Position numbers and translations under genes: made by a program. Below are positions 8,129-17,379 of a stretch of DNA of 64,000 bases, piece by piece. Each line of letters starts with the position of its first letter. The stretch's first letter is position 1. The notes under the pieces are model-generated. The model had not been told where the DNA came from. It did no database searches and saw nothing but the letters and a program-made list of their open reading frames with translations. The DNA is taken from assembly GCA_037481615.1 (NCBI GenBank), contig JBBFLI010000001.1. One strand, written 5' to 3'. This stretch comes from SpSt-501 sp037481615 (GTDB taxonomy: Bacteria > Desulfobacterota > Desulfobacteria > Desulfobacterales > SpSt-501).

Positions 8129-9199
8129 ATGGCCCGTTCGCGAACCCTTCCCCTCGTTGGCCTCATGCTCGTCGCCGCCCTCGTGTTCGCCCCCGGCGCT
8201 TCCTTCGGCGCCGAAAAGTCGATCAAGGTCGGCGTCTACGGCGGCTATTTCAAGGATTCCTTCGACAAGCACATCTTCCCCGATTTCACGAAAGAAACCG
8301 GGATCCAGGTCGAATCCGTCGCCGAGCCGACCGGCGAGGCCTGGCTCGTCCAGCTCGAGCAGGCCGCCAAGGCCGGGGTCGCCCCCGCCGACGTGAACAT
8401 GATCGCCCAGACGCCGATGCTGCGGGGGCAGAAGACGAACCTCTGGATGGCGCTCGACCTGAACAAGATCCCCAACCACAAGAACCTGCTGCCGGTCTTC
8501 ATCCACAAGTACCCCGACGGCCGCGTGGACGGGATCGGGGCGGTCTCCTGGTACATCACGCTCGTCTCGAACACCCGCGTCTTCCCGCAGGCGCCCCAGT
8601 CCTGGGCCGAGATCTGGGCGGCCGACAAGAAGGACAAACTCGGGCTGCTGGCGCTTGCCTCGAACTCCTTCCTGCTCGAGGTGACGGCGAAGACCTTCTT
8701 CGGCGGAACCAAGCTCCTCGACACGCGCGAGGGGATCCAGAAGGCGCTCGAGAAACTCGCCGCGCTCAAGCCGAACGTGAAGCTCTGGTACCGCGACGAG
8801 GCCCAGTTCGAGCAGGCGCTCAAGTCCGGCGAGATTCCCATGGGCCAGTACTACCATGACGTCGCCACCCTCGCCGCCAAGGAACACCCGGTGCGTTCGA
8901 CCTTCCCCAAGGAGGGCGGGATCCTCGACTCCGGCATCTGGGCCGTGACCCGGGCCTGCAAGAAGGCGGAGGAGGCCCATGTCTTCATCAATTACATGAG
9001 CCGGCCCGACATCCAGAAGAAGCTCGCCCTCAAGGTGGGGACCGCCCCCACCGTGAAGCGCGAGCTGACCGGCCTGACCGACACCGAGTTCGCCGCGGTC
9101 TCGAGCGAAATTCCGCCCATTCTGCCGCGCTACGACATCTACACCGGCGAGCTGAGCGACTGGATCAACCAGAAGTGGACGGAGATGATCACCCGCTGA
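8129..9199 (+). CDS. ABC transporter substrate-binding protein (spermidine/putrescine type)
   Basis: A 356-residue extracellular solute-binding protein. A strong Shine-Dalgarno (GGAGGTGG) precedes the ATG. The signal peptide spans about 1-28 (LMLVAALVFAPGASFGA). The mature start SIKVGVYGGYFKDSFDKHI and the later FINYMSRPDIQKKLA match the PotD/SBP_bac_8 fold. Downstream come one ATPase and two permeases, the standard Pot/AfuABC-type arrangement. The ligand may be a polyamine, a polyamine-like amine, or an opine; the binding-site residues cannot be assigned by eye. Confidence 0.87.
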   Translation: MARSRTLPLVGLMLVAALVFAPGASFGAEKSIKVGVYGGYFKDSFDKHIFPDFTKETGIQVESVAEPTGEAWLVQLEQAAKAGVAPADVNMIAQTPMLRGQKTNLWMALDLNKIPNHKNLLPVFIHKYPDGRVDGIGAVSWYITLVSNTRVFPQAPQSWAEIWAADKKDKLGLLALASNSFLLEVTAKTFFGGTKLLDTREGIQKALEKLAALKPNVKLWYRDEAQFEQALKSGEIPMGQYYHDVATLAAKEHPVRSTFPKEGGILDSGIWAVTRACKKAEEAHVFINYMSRPDIQKKLALKVGTAPTVKRELTGLTDTEFAAVSSEIPPILPRYDIYTGELSDWINQKWTEMITR

Positions 9200-9222
9200 C
9201 GGCGGGGATCGGAAAACCCCCA

Positions 9223-9253
9223 CCCCTTCCGCCCGCGCCCCGGGCGGAAGGGG
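9223..9253 (+). other. intercistronic hairpin between binding-protein and ATPase genes
   Basis: A perfect 13-bp inverted repeat (9223-9235 and 9241-9253) with a 5-nt loop. The right arm contains the GGAAGGGG that would serve as Shine-Dalgarno for the ATPase start at 9263, so folding should lower ATPase translation relative to the binding protein. There is no U-tract. Confidence 0.6.
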
Positions 9254-9262
9254 CCTCGATGC

Positions 9263-10317
<1,055 letters not shown>

Positions 10318-10321
<4 letters not shown>

Positions 10322-11178
10322 TCGCCGAACGACCCCGCGGCGCCCTCGCCCACCTGCCGCTCCTCTACCCCGCGGCGGGCCTGATCGTCTTTTTCGTGAT
10401 CCCCTTCGGCATCATGCTCGCGGTGAGCTTTTTCCGGCGCGAGCCGGGCGGCTTCTACGCGGCCGAGTTCTCGCTGGCGAACTACGCCAACCTCTTCACC
10501 GCCCTCTTCGGCCGGGTGCTCGCCTTCTCGCTTTTCATCTCCGCCTTCTGCGCGCTGCTCTGCGTCGGCGCGGGGTTTCCCTTCACCTATCTCCTCACCC
10601 GGATGCCGCGTCCCCGGCAGGTCGTCTGGCTCGTGATCCTCGTGTCGGTCCTTTCCCTCTCGGCGGTGATCGTCGCCTTCGCCTGGTCGATCATGCTCTC
10701 GCAGACGGCGGGGGTTTCGAACCTCTTCGTGCGGCTGGGGCTGCTGGCGGAGCCCCGGAGCTGGTCGCCGGGCTTCGGGGCGCTCGTCTGCGGCATGGCC
10801 TACCTCGCCTTTCCCTACACCGTGCTCGTGCTCTACCCGCCGCTCGCCCGGCTCGACCCCCATCTGCCCGAGGCCGCGCGCACGCTCGGGGCCTCGCCCC
10901 TGCGGACCTTCTTCACCGTCGTCGTCGGATCGCTCCGCCGGGCGATCATCGCCACCTTCGTCATGGTCTTCGCCTTCAACCTGGGGACGTATCTGTTGCC
11001 CCAGATCCTCGGCCGGCCGCAGCACTGGACGCTCTCGGTCCTGATCACCGACGAGGCGATCTACCGCTCGAACCTGCCGCTCGCCGCGGCGATGGCCGTC
11101 TTCTTCATGGTGGTCAGTCTCGCGCTCGTCGGGCTGGCGATGCTGGGCGGGCGGGGCCGCCCGGGGGGGGAGGCATGA
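10318..11178 (+). CDS. ABC transporter permease (PotB type)
   Basis: A 286-residue inner-membrane permease with about six spans. The EAA loop reads LPEAARTLGASPLRTFFTVV, the contact site for the ATPase. The N terminus (LLYPAAGLIVFFVIPF) is typical of PotB/HisM-like permeases. It is coupled on both sides by ATGA overlaps. Confidence 0.9.
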
Positions 11179-11981
11179 GCCGGGCGTTGCGCGGGCTCTT
11201 TTTGGGGGCGATCCTCGTGTTTCTGCTGAGCCCGATCGTGGTCGTGGGGGGGGTCTCGCTCAACGCGAAAAAAGCGCTCTACTTCCCGCCCCAGGGGGTC
11301 TCGCTCGCCTGGTACGCCGAGCTCTTCGGCGAGCCCGAGTGGCTCATCCCCATCGGCAACAGCCTCGCCATCGCTTTCCTCTCCAGCCTCGGGGCGGTCT
11401 CGATCGCGCTCCCCTTGAGCTATGCCCTCTGGCGCTACCGCGTCTTCTACGCGCGGGCGCTCTTTCTTCTGGGCATCGCCCCCTTCATGCTGCCGCCGGT
11501 GATCACCGCACTCGGCTTTCTCGCCTTCTGGGCGACGGTCGGGCTCTACGGGAAGATGATCGCGACCGTCGTCTCGCACGCCGTCTTCTTCGTTACGCTG
11601 CCGCTCGTCACGCTGTCGCTCGGCTTCGAGTCGATCGACCGCGAGATCGTCGAGGCGGCCCAGGTCCTCGGGGCCGACGCCCGCGAGGTCTTCGGCTCGA
11701 TCGTCTTCCCCATGATCCGCTCCTATCTGGTTTCGGGCTTCGCCTTCGCCTTCGTGCTCAGCCTGAACGAGTACATCGTGGCCTACATGGTCGCCGGCTT
11801 CACCGTGGAGACGCTCCCGATCAAGATCTTCAACGCGCTGCGCTACGGCTACACCCCGGTCATGGCCGCGGTGACCCTGGTCTTCGTCCTGCTTGCGGCC
11901 CTGGTCTTCGGCCTGATCGGGCGCTTCGGGGATCTGCCGCGCCTCATGGGGGCGCTCACCCCCGAGAGCCGCAACTCCTGA
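11175..11981 (+). CDS. ABC transporter permease (PotC type)
   Basis: A 268-residue permease. The EAA loop is VEAAQVLGADAREVFGSIVFP. The first span (GLFLGAILVFLLSPIVVV) and the short periplasmic segment with FPPQGVSLAWY are the standard PotC opening. It pairs with the previous permease and completes the importer. Confidence 0.9.
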   Translation: MSRALRGLFLGAILVFLLSPIVVVGGVSLNAKKALYFPPQGVSLAWYAELFGEPEWLIPIGNSLAIAFLSSLGAVSIALPLSYALWRYRVFYARALFLLGIAPFMLPPVITALGFLAFWATVGLYGKMIATVVSHAVFFVTLPLVTLSLGFESIDREIVEAAQVLGADAREVFGSIVFPMIRSYLVSGFAFAFVLSLNEYIVAYMVAGFTVETLPIKIFNALRYGYTPVMAAVTLVFVLLAALVFGLIGRFGDLPRLMGALTPESRNS

Positions 11982-12001
11982 GCCGATCGGGGAAACCGCG
12001 G

Positions 12002-12799
12002 ATGAAGATCGCCGTCTACCAGGCCGCGGGGGTGGCGGGGGACAAGGAGAAGGCGCTCACGACGCTCGCCCGGCAGGCGCGCAAGGCCGCTTCCCGCGGG
12101 GCGAGGGTCCTCGTCTTCCCGGAGCTCTTCCTCACCGGCTATGCGACCGGGGGGGCCGTAGCCGCGCTCGCCGAGCCGGCGGGCGGCCCCTCGGCCGCCC
12201 GGGCGGCGGCGATCGCCCGGCGGGAGGGCATCGCGATCCTCTACGGCTTCCCGGAGCGTGCGGGGGGACGCTGCTACGACGCCGCGCTGCTCGTGGATGC
12301 GGGCGGACGGCTGCGGTCCTGCCACCGGAAGCTCCATCTCTACGGCGCGGAGGAAAAACGGCTCTTCACCCCCGGGGACACCTGGACGCTGTTTGAGCTC
12401 GAGGGCTGGCGGATCGGGGTGCTGATCTGCTTCGATGTCGAGTTCCCCGAGGCGGTGCGCGAACTTGCGCTGGCCGGCGCCGAACTCGTCCTCGTGCCCG
12501 CGGCCCTCCCCCGGCACGCGGCGATCGTCGCCCGGAGCCTGGTGCCGGTTCGGGCCCTCGAAAACCAGATTTTTCTCGCCTACGCCGACCTGTGCGGCGA
12601 GGAGGGCGCAGTCGCCTTCTGCGGCCGCAGCGCGATCCTCGGCCCCGAGGGCGATGTTCTGGCCCGCGCGGGGGGGCGGGGCCCGGTGCTCCTCACGGCC
12701 GACCTGGATCGCCGGCGCCTCGCCGCGTCGCGGCGGGCGTTTTCCTACCTGGCCGAACGTCGGGCGGAGCTCTATTCCCGGGGCGGTCGCCGGCGCTGA
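12002..12799 (+). CDS. nitrilase-superfamily carbon-nitrogen hydrolase
   Basis: A 265-residue cytoplasmic amidase-like enzyme. The Glu-Lys-Cys triad is complete: E41 in VFPELFLTGY, K110 in CHRKLHLYG and C143 in LICFDVEFPE. The start at 12002 lies 20 nt after the permease stop, so it is the last gene of the transporter operon and probably acts on the imported compound. Within the superfamily it resembles N-carbamoylputrescine amidase and omega-amidase-like branches (branches 5-10). An N-carbamoylputrescine or other amide substrate would suit the polyamine-type transporter, but this is inference. Confidence 0.85.
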   Translation: MKIAVYQAAGVAGDKEKALTTLARQARKAASRGARVLVFPELFLTGYATGGAVAALAEPAGGPSAARAAAIARREGIAILYGFPERAGGRCYDAALLVDAGGRLRSCHRKLHLYGAEEKRLFTPGDTWTLFELEGWRIGVLICFDVEFPEAVRELALAGAELVLVPAALPRHAAIVARSLVPVRALENQIFLAYADLCGEEGAVAFCGRSAILGPEGDVLARAGGRGPVLLTADLDRRRLAASRRAFSYLAERRAELYSRGGRRR

Positions 12800-12858
12800 G
12801 ACCGACGGCCCCCGCGGGAGCGCAGGCAGCCGAGGTTGCGGGCGCGGTGGAAGGAGCG

Positions 12859-13278
12859 TTATTCGGTCAGGATCCTCCGGATTTTTTCGCGGTTCTTTTT
12901 TTCCACGAGGATCAGGCGGCCGGTCCGCGCTTGCCGGATCTTTTCGGTCAGTTCGTTCAGATCCACCGGTTTGAGGATGAAGTCGAGGGCGCCGAGCTTC
13001 AAGGCCTCGACCCCCCGGGAGACGGAAGGGTATCCGGTGAGCAGGATCACCTGGGTTTCGGGTCTTTTCTCCAGCATCCGTTTCAACGCCTCGATCCCGT
13101 CCATCTCCGGCATCATCAGGTCGAGGAGCACCGCGTCGAAGGCTTTCCGTTCCAGGAGTTGCAAAGCTTCGGCGGCCGAGACCGCCGTTTCGACCTCCAT
13201 GTCCCGGTGGCGCATCCTTTCCGCCAGGAGCCGGCAAAACGCCTCGTCGTCGTCGACGATCAAGATCTTCTCGTTCAT
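12859..13278 (-). CDS. stand-alone response regulator receiver protein
   Basis: A 139-residue single-domain receiver. The acidic pocket is D9-D11, the phospho-acceptor D53 in LLDLMMPEMDG, with T81 and K103 (LKPVD) as the conserved switch residues. A charged tail of about 20 residues (VEKKNREKIRRI) follows, and there is no output domain. It is the last gene of the SulP signalling operon, coupled by ATGA to the preceding kinase-like gene. It may act by protein contact or as a phosphate sink. Confidence 0.9.
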   Translation of the reverse strand: MNEKILIVDDDEAFCRLLAERMRHRDMEVETAVSAAEALQLLERKAFDAVLLDLMMPEMDGIEALKRMLEKRPETQVILLTGYPSVSRGVEALKLGALDFILKPVDLNELTEKIRQARTGRLILVEKKNREKIRRILTE

Positions 13279-13991
13279 CTCTCCTCTCCCGTGGGCCGCG
13301 GTTGCGTGAGGGGGGCCGGTCCGGTGCCGCCGACGCACGGCGGGGAAAGCCGGATCACCAATTCTCCAGCCTCCGGCCGGCTGGCCAGGGTGGCGCCGAG
13401 CGTTGCGCAGAGGGCGCGGGCCGACTCCGTCGACAGCAAAGCCGAAAGGCCGTTTGCGGGGGGGGCGAAACCCCGGATGTGGAAGGCGGGGCCTGCGCCC
13501 GAAACCTCGAAAGCCAGTTCGAGGGTCTTGCCCGGAGCGCCGAGCGCCGCGGTGTGCTCCAGGCAGAACCACAGCAGACGGATGAGCCCGAAGGGAGGCG
13601 CGTCCACGGAGGCGGCGGGCGCGGGGGGGACGGTGGTAAGCCGCAGGCCTTTTGCGGCCAGAAAGCGGCGGGACAGAACGGCCATCATCTCGAGCAGGCC
13701 GGACACCTCCACGGCCTTCGGGTCCTCATCCACGCTGTGCGCAAAGCGGTTCATGGAGGTGATGATGCGATCGCCGCGGCCGACCTGCTGCTGCAGCTCC
13801 CGGGCGATCCGCTTGAGCCGCGGGACGTCGAGGGGCCGGCCCCGTTCGGCCATCCCGCACAAATCCTCGAGCAGCCCCGCATTTTCCTGGATGACCGCCA
13901 GCACGTTCTTCACGTCGTGGGTGACGGCCGCGCTTACCTGGCCGAAAAAGCGCATGTCCGCCGGGGCGAAGAGGGGCCCGCGGGTTGCCAT
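13275..13991 (-). CDS. histidine-kinase-like protein with degenerate ATP-binding domain
   Basis: A 238-residue soluble protein. The dimerisation/phospho-acceptor helix is recognisable (AAVTHDVKNVLAVIQENAG, H25), followed by a second helix to about residue 90. The C-terminal part has the size of a HATPase domain, but its motifs are gone. The N-box position reads LLWFCLEHTAALGAP without the asparagine, and there is no DxGxG or GTGLGL loop. I infer a protein that can dock or relay phosphate (an Hpt-like or phosphatase role) but probably cannot bind ATP normally. It lies 13 nt downstream of the receiver at 14005-14364. Confidence 0.75.
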   Translation of the reverse strand: MATRGPLFAPADMRFFGQVSAAVTHDVKNVLAVIQENAGLLEDLCGMAERGRPLDVPRLKRIARELQQQVGRGDRIITSMNRFAHSVDEDPKAVEVSGLLEMMAVLSRRFLAAKGLRLTTVPPAPAASVDAPPFGLIRLLWFCLEHTAALGAPGKTLELAFEVSGAGPAFHIRGFAPPANGLSALLSTESARALCATLGATLASRPEAGELVIRLSPPCVGGTGPAPLTQPRPTGEER

Positions 13992-14004
13992 GGGATGTCC
14001 TTTC

Positions 14005-14364
14005 TCAGCGCCGGAGGAGGTCCCGGATTTTGGCGATCAGCTGCTCGATGTCCAGCGGCTTGACGAGGTAGTATTTCTCCCCGACCTCGGTGACGCCGGC
14101 CTCGAAATCGCGATCCGATCCGTGGCCGGTCAGGAAGAGAAAGCGCATGCCGGGCCTGAGCTCCTGCAAGCGTTGCTTGAGCTGAATGCCGCCCAATTTG
14201 GGCATTTTGATGTCCAGCACGGCGACGTCGAAATGCTCTTCGGTCGCAAGGCGCAGCGCTTCGTCGCCGCTCAGCGCATAGCGCCCATCGATCCCCCGCA
14301 GGCTCAGACGCTCGGCCAGCGTGCTGGCGAGTTCTTCTTCATCGTCGACGATCAGGATCTTCAT
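14005..14364 (-). CDS. stand-alone response regulator receiver protein
   Basis: A 119-residue single receiver domain with acidic residues D7-D8, phospho-acceptor D51 (VLDIKMPKLGG), T79 and K102 (VKPLD). There is no output domain. The ATG overlaps the stop of the upstream histidine kinase (ATGA at 14361-14364), so it is the likely cognate partner of that kinase. Confidence 0.92.
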   Translation of the reverse strand: MKILIVDDEEELASTLAERLSLRGIDGRYALSGDEALRLATEEHFDVAVLDIKMPKLGGIQLKQRLQELRPGMRFLFLTGHGSDRDFEAGVTEVGEKYYLVKPLDIEQLIAKIRDLLRR

Positions 14365-16100
14365 GTTCGGCTTTCCTTGGGCCGGGCGGGGGGAGCGGTC
14401 ATGGGGAAGAAGAGGCGGAATTCGGTGCCTTTGCCGACTTCGCTCGACACCTCGATCCGCCCGCCGGCCTCTTCCACCAGCCCGTAGGTGATCGACAGAC
14501 CCAAGCCCGTTCCTCCCCGTTCGTCCTTGGTGGTGAAAAAGGGCTCGAAGATGCGCTGCAGGTCGGCGGCCGGGATGCCGCAGCCGTTGTCCGCCACCCG
14601 CACCTGAAGCCCCCCTTCCACCGGCCGGGCTTCGATCTCCAGGCGTCCGCCGTCCTCCATCGCGCCGAAGGCGTTGTCGACCAGGTTCAGAAAGATCTCC
14701 TGCATCCGGCCGCGGTCGGCGCGGATCATCGGAGTCCCCGGCGCGACGGCGACCGAGACCCGGATGGAGCGGTGCTCGGCTTCCTTGCCCAGGAATCCGA
14801 GGACTTCCTCGATCACTTCCCCGATCTGCAGCTCTTCGACGCGGCCTTCGCTCGGGCGGGCGAAGTGGAGCAAACGCCGCGTGATGCGGGAGCAGCGCTC
14901 GACCGACTTGTGGATGGAGTCGACGAGCGCCAGCAGCTTGGGATCTTCGGCGTAGTCCTTCTTCAGGAGGAACAGGTCGCGGATCAGGCCGGCCTTTTCG
15001 TTGATGATCGCCAACGGGTTGTTGATTTCGTGGGCGATCCCCGCCGAGAGGCGCCCGAGCGAGGCCATCTTGTTTGCATACTCCATGTGGTGCAGCATCG
15101 CCGTGCGCTGCCGGTCGGCGAGGTAGATCTGGTTGACGAGGTGGGTGGAGACGCCGAGAATGACCAGAACGATGGCGAAGACGCTGCCGGCCAAGAAAAA
15201 GCTCCATTCCCGGCGGCTCTTTTGCCAGGACGCCATCAGGTTGGCCTTGTTCTTGACCGCCAGCAGCACGAAAGGGGTGTCCGGGATGTACGCGTAGCCG
15301 ATCACCAGCGTTTCGGAGCCGTAGGCTTCCTCGATCACCTGGATCCAGTCCGCATAAGGCGGCATCCGCAGAGGAATCTTCTCCAGCGCCGGCCCGAACA
15401 TCCGCGAAGGGGTTTGCAGCACCCCCTCCCGGTTCACCAGAAACAGATCCCCCTGGCCGCTGACCTCCAGCTCGCCCAGGATGCGGTTCAGGGTATTCAG
15501 GCCAATCGAGGTGCGCAGGATGTAGAAGGAGCCGTTCGGAAGATCGTCTTTCACGGCGACCACGAGGTGCGGCTGCCTGCGGAAGCCCAGAAAGACCTCG
15601 CTGATGTAGATCCCCGTTTCCCGGGCCACCTGGAACCACTCCTCGTCGCGGTAGTTGATCCCTCCCAGCGTGTAGGGCCCGACGTAGGTGTGCTGCAGGC
15701 CTTCGGCGTTCACCACGCCGAGATCGGTGAAATCCCCGAAACTCTTCTGCAGGGTGTCGAGCAGGGCCGTCAGCCGCAGCGGCTGGCTCAATCCCTCGTA
15801 GGTATTGTCCCGCTCGATGAACGCCAGCGAGGATTTCCGCTCGCTGAGAAAAAAGGTGATGTTTTGACGGGTGTTCGCCACCAACCGCATCGTCTGGTAA
15901 TGGATGTCCCGTTCGATCACCTCGCGGCTCAACCGGTGATCCACCACGGCCATGAACCCCAAGGGGGAGAGGACGACGAACAGGGTGAGCAGGACCGCGG
16001 TTTTCCAGAGGCGGCGGAAATGGAACAACGGCCGGTAGGGCCCGACGGGTTCGCCCTCCAGGCTCCAGAACAGGGGACGCAAGGCGAATCGGCGGTGCAT
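14361..16100 (-). CDS. membrane sensor histidine kinase with periplasmic Cache-type domain
   Basis: A 579-residue sensor kinase. A membrane span lies at about 33-55 and a second at 300-324. The 245 residues between them fit a double Cache sensor (for example GINYRDEEWFQVARETG at 147-163 and SFYILRTSIGLNTLNRI). The cytoplasmic part has the H-box at 350-362 with H357 (HEINNPLA), the N-box N472/N476 (LNLVDNAFGA), the G1 box D504-NGCGIP and the G2 box GGTGLGLS. All motifs are intact, unlike the second kinase-like gene in this operon. The Cache domain suggests a small carboxylate or amino-acid ligand. Confidence 0.92.
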   Translation of the reverse strand: MHRRFALRPLFWSLEGEPVGPYRPLFHFRRLWKTAVLLTLFVVLSPLGFMAVVDHRLSREVIERDIHYQTMRLVANTRQNITFFLSERKSSLAFIERDNTYEGLSQPLRLTALLDTLQKSFGDFTDLGVVNAEGLQHTYVGPYTLGGINYRDEEWFQVARETGIYISEVFLGFRRQPHLVVAVKDDLPNGSFYILRTSIGLNTLNRILGELEVSGQGDLFLVNREGVLQTPSRMFGPALEKIPLRMPPYADWIQVIEEAYGSETLVIGYAYIPDTPFVLLAVKNKANLMASWQKSRREWSFFLAGSVFAIVLVILGVSTHLVNQIYLADRQRTAMLHHMEYANKMASLGRLSAGIAHEINNPLAIINEKAGLIRDLFLLKKDYAEDPKLLALVDSIHKSVERCSRITRRLLHFARPSEGRVEELQIGEVIEEVLGFLGKEAEHRSIRVSVAVAPGTPMIRADRGRMQEIFLNLVDNAFGAMEDGGRLEIEARPVEGGLQVRVADNGCGIPAADLQRIFEPFFTTKDERGGTGLGLSITYGLVEEAGGRIEVSSEVGKGTEFRLFFPMTAPPARPKESRT

Positions 16101-16130
16101 GGCGGACCCCTCCTTGCGCAGGGACGGCCG

Positions 16131-17363
16131 TCAGGAAGGCTTGCGCGCGGCGAGGTTCTGGCGCATCTTGTCCCGGGCCCGCCGCAGGGTTTCCGTGAGC
16201 AGTTCGATGTCCACGGGTTTGTTCAGATAGGCGAAGGCGCCGAGCGCCATGCAGGTGGCGCGGTCCTCTTCCGTCCCATGGCCCGTCAGGATGATGACTT
16301 CGATCTCCGGACGGGTCTGTTTGACCCGCCGCAGGACCTCGATGCCGTCGATGCCGGGCATTCTCAAGTCCAGGATCATGACCTCGGGCTCGTCTTCCTC
16401 AAGCATGGCGAGCGCCGATTCGCCGTCGTAGGCGACGGCCGATCCCAGGTCGCGCATCAGGAGCCGCTCGGAAAGGGTCTGGGCGAACTCCCTTTCGTCG
16501 TCCACCAGCAGGATCTTGGCCGGCAGGCTGAAGTCGGCACGCCGGTAGACGTCGGCCTGGTGGAAGTCCTTGCCCACGCGGGTCTTTACCTCGCGTACGC
16601 CGGCCACTTTGCGGGCGATCGCTTTCAACTCTTCCTCCAGACGGCTGAGCATCAGGACGTACTTGTTGATCGTGATTTCGACGACCCCGGCGGCGGCCGT
16701 CACGGAGACGGCATGCCCCTCGTTGGCCAGCGCCACCTCGACCTCCGAAGCGAGAAGAAAGTCGGCCGCCGCCTGCCGCGATTCCTGCGTCGGGATCAAC
16801 ACCGGGGACTCCAGGTGGCGCCGCACGAGGGCGGCGGCCTCCCCGGGGCTCGTCTTGTCGGTTGGAAGCACGATGTCGAAGAGGGCGGGTGTCCAGGGGT
16901 CGGTTTCGCCGGTGGTTTCCTTCACCCACATCGCGAGGGCCTCGTCGTCTCTTTGGACGATCCGCAGGGCTTCCCGGTCATCCACGCTGCGCTCCCGGGC
17001 GGCCTGCTCGACCCGGGACTTCCGGTCGGCGATCAGGCAGACCCGCAGCGCATGGGTGACCGTTCGGGGAACCAGATAGGCCATGCGCCCCTCGAAAAGA
17101 AGGCCGTCTTCGGCGAGCTGGCGGGCGAGCGCGAGCTTCAGGCAGGCGGCCGAGCGCTCCCGTTCATGGGTGAAGGCGTTGAAGATGGACGTCCGGCCGC
17201 TCAGGACGCGGGCGATCTTGCCTTCCGAAAAGCCGCAGGCGGCTGCGGCCGCGGCGATCCATTGCCTCTCCCCCACGCGCCGGTATCCGCTTTGCCGTTC
17301 CAGTTCGACGACGAAGGGCTCGCTGCGACAGTAGCTTCCGCTGATCAGGCTGATGAGCGGCAT
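16131..17363 (-). CDS. cytidylate-kinase-like / BON / receiver-domain fusion protein
   Basis: A 410-residue three-part protein. Residues 1-185 resemble the cytidylate-kinase-like family (Cytidylate_kin2): LFEGRMAYLVPRTVTHALRV, the R-V-E-Q lid and FDIVLPTDKTSPGEA all align in order. However, the P-loop place reads SGSYCRSEP and lacks the GK(S/T), so catalysis is doubtful. Residues about 195-270 look like a BON domain (VEITINKYVLMLSRLEEE, then V-A-G-V-R-E-V-K). Residues 282-400 are a full receiver with D288-D289, D332, T360 and K382. It lies 16 nt after sulP. I infer a nucleotide- or ligand-sensing adaptor with phosphorylation input. Confidence 0.8.
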   Translation of the reverse strand: MPLISLISGSYCRSEPFVVELERQSGYRRVGERQWIAAAAAACGFSEGKIARVLSGRTSIFNAFTHERERSAACLKLALARQLAEDGLLFEGRMAYLVPRTVTHALRVCLIADRKSRVEQAARERSVDDREALRIVQRDDEALAMWVKETTGETDPWTPALFDIVLPTDKTSPGEAAALVRRHLESPVLIPTQESRQAAADFLLASEVEVALANEGHAVSVTAAAGVVEITINKYVLMLSRLEEELKAIARKVAGVREVKTRVGKDFHQADVYRRADFSLPAKILLVDDEREFAQTLSERLLMRDLGSAVAYDGESALAMLEEDEPEVMILDLRMPGIDGIEVLRRVKQTRPEIEVIILTGHGTEEDRATCMALGAFAYLNKPVDIELLTETLRRARDKMRQNLAARKPS

Positions 17364-17379
17364 AGGACCCTCTCCCTCT

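Noticed and set aside
12800..12858. A possible terminator between the convergent nitrilase and receiver genes
   Set aside because: No stem with a T-run is present on either strand.
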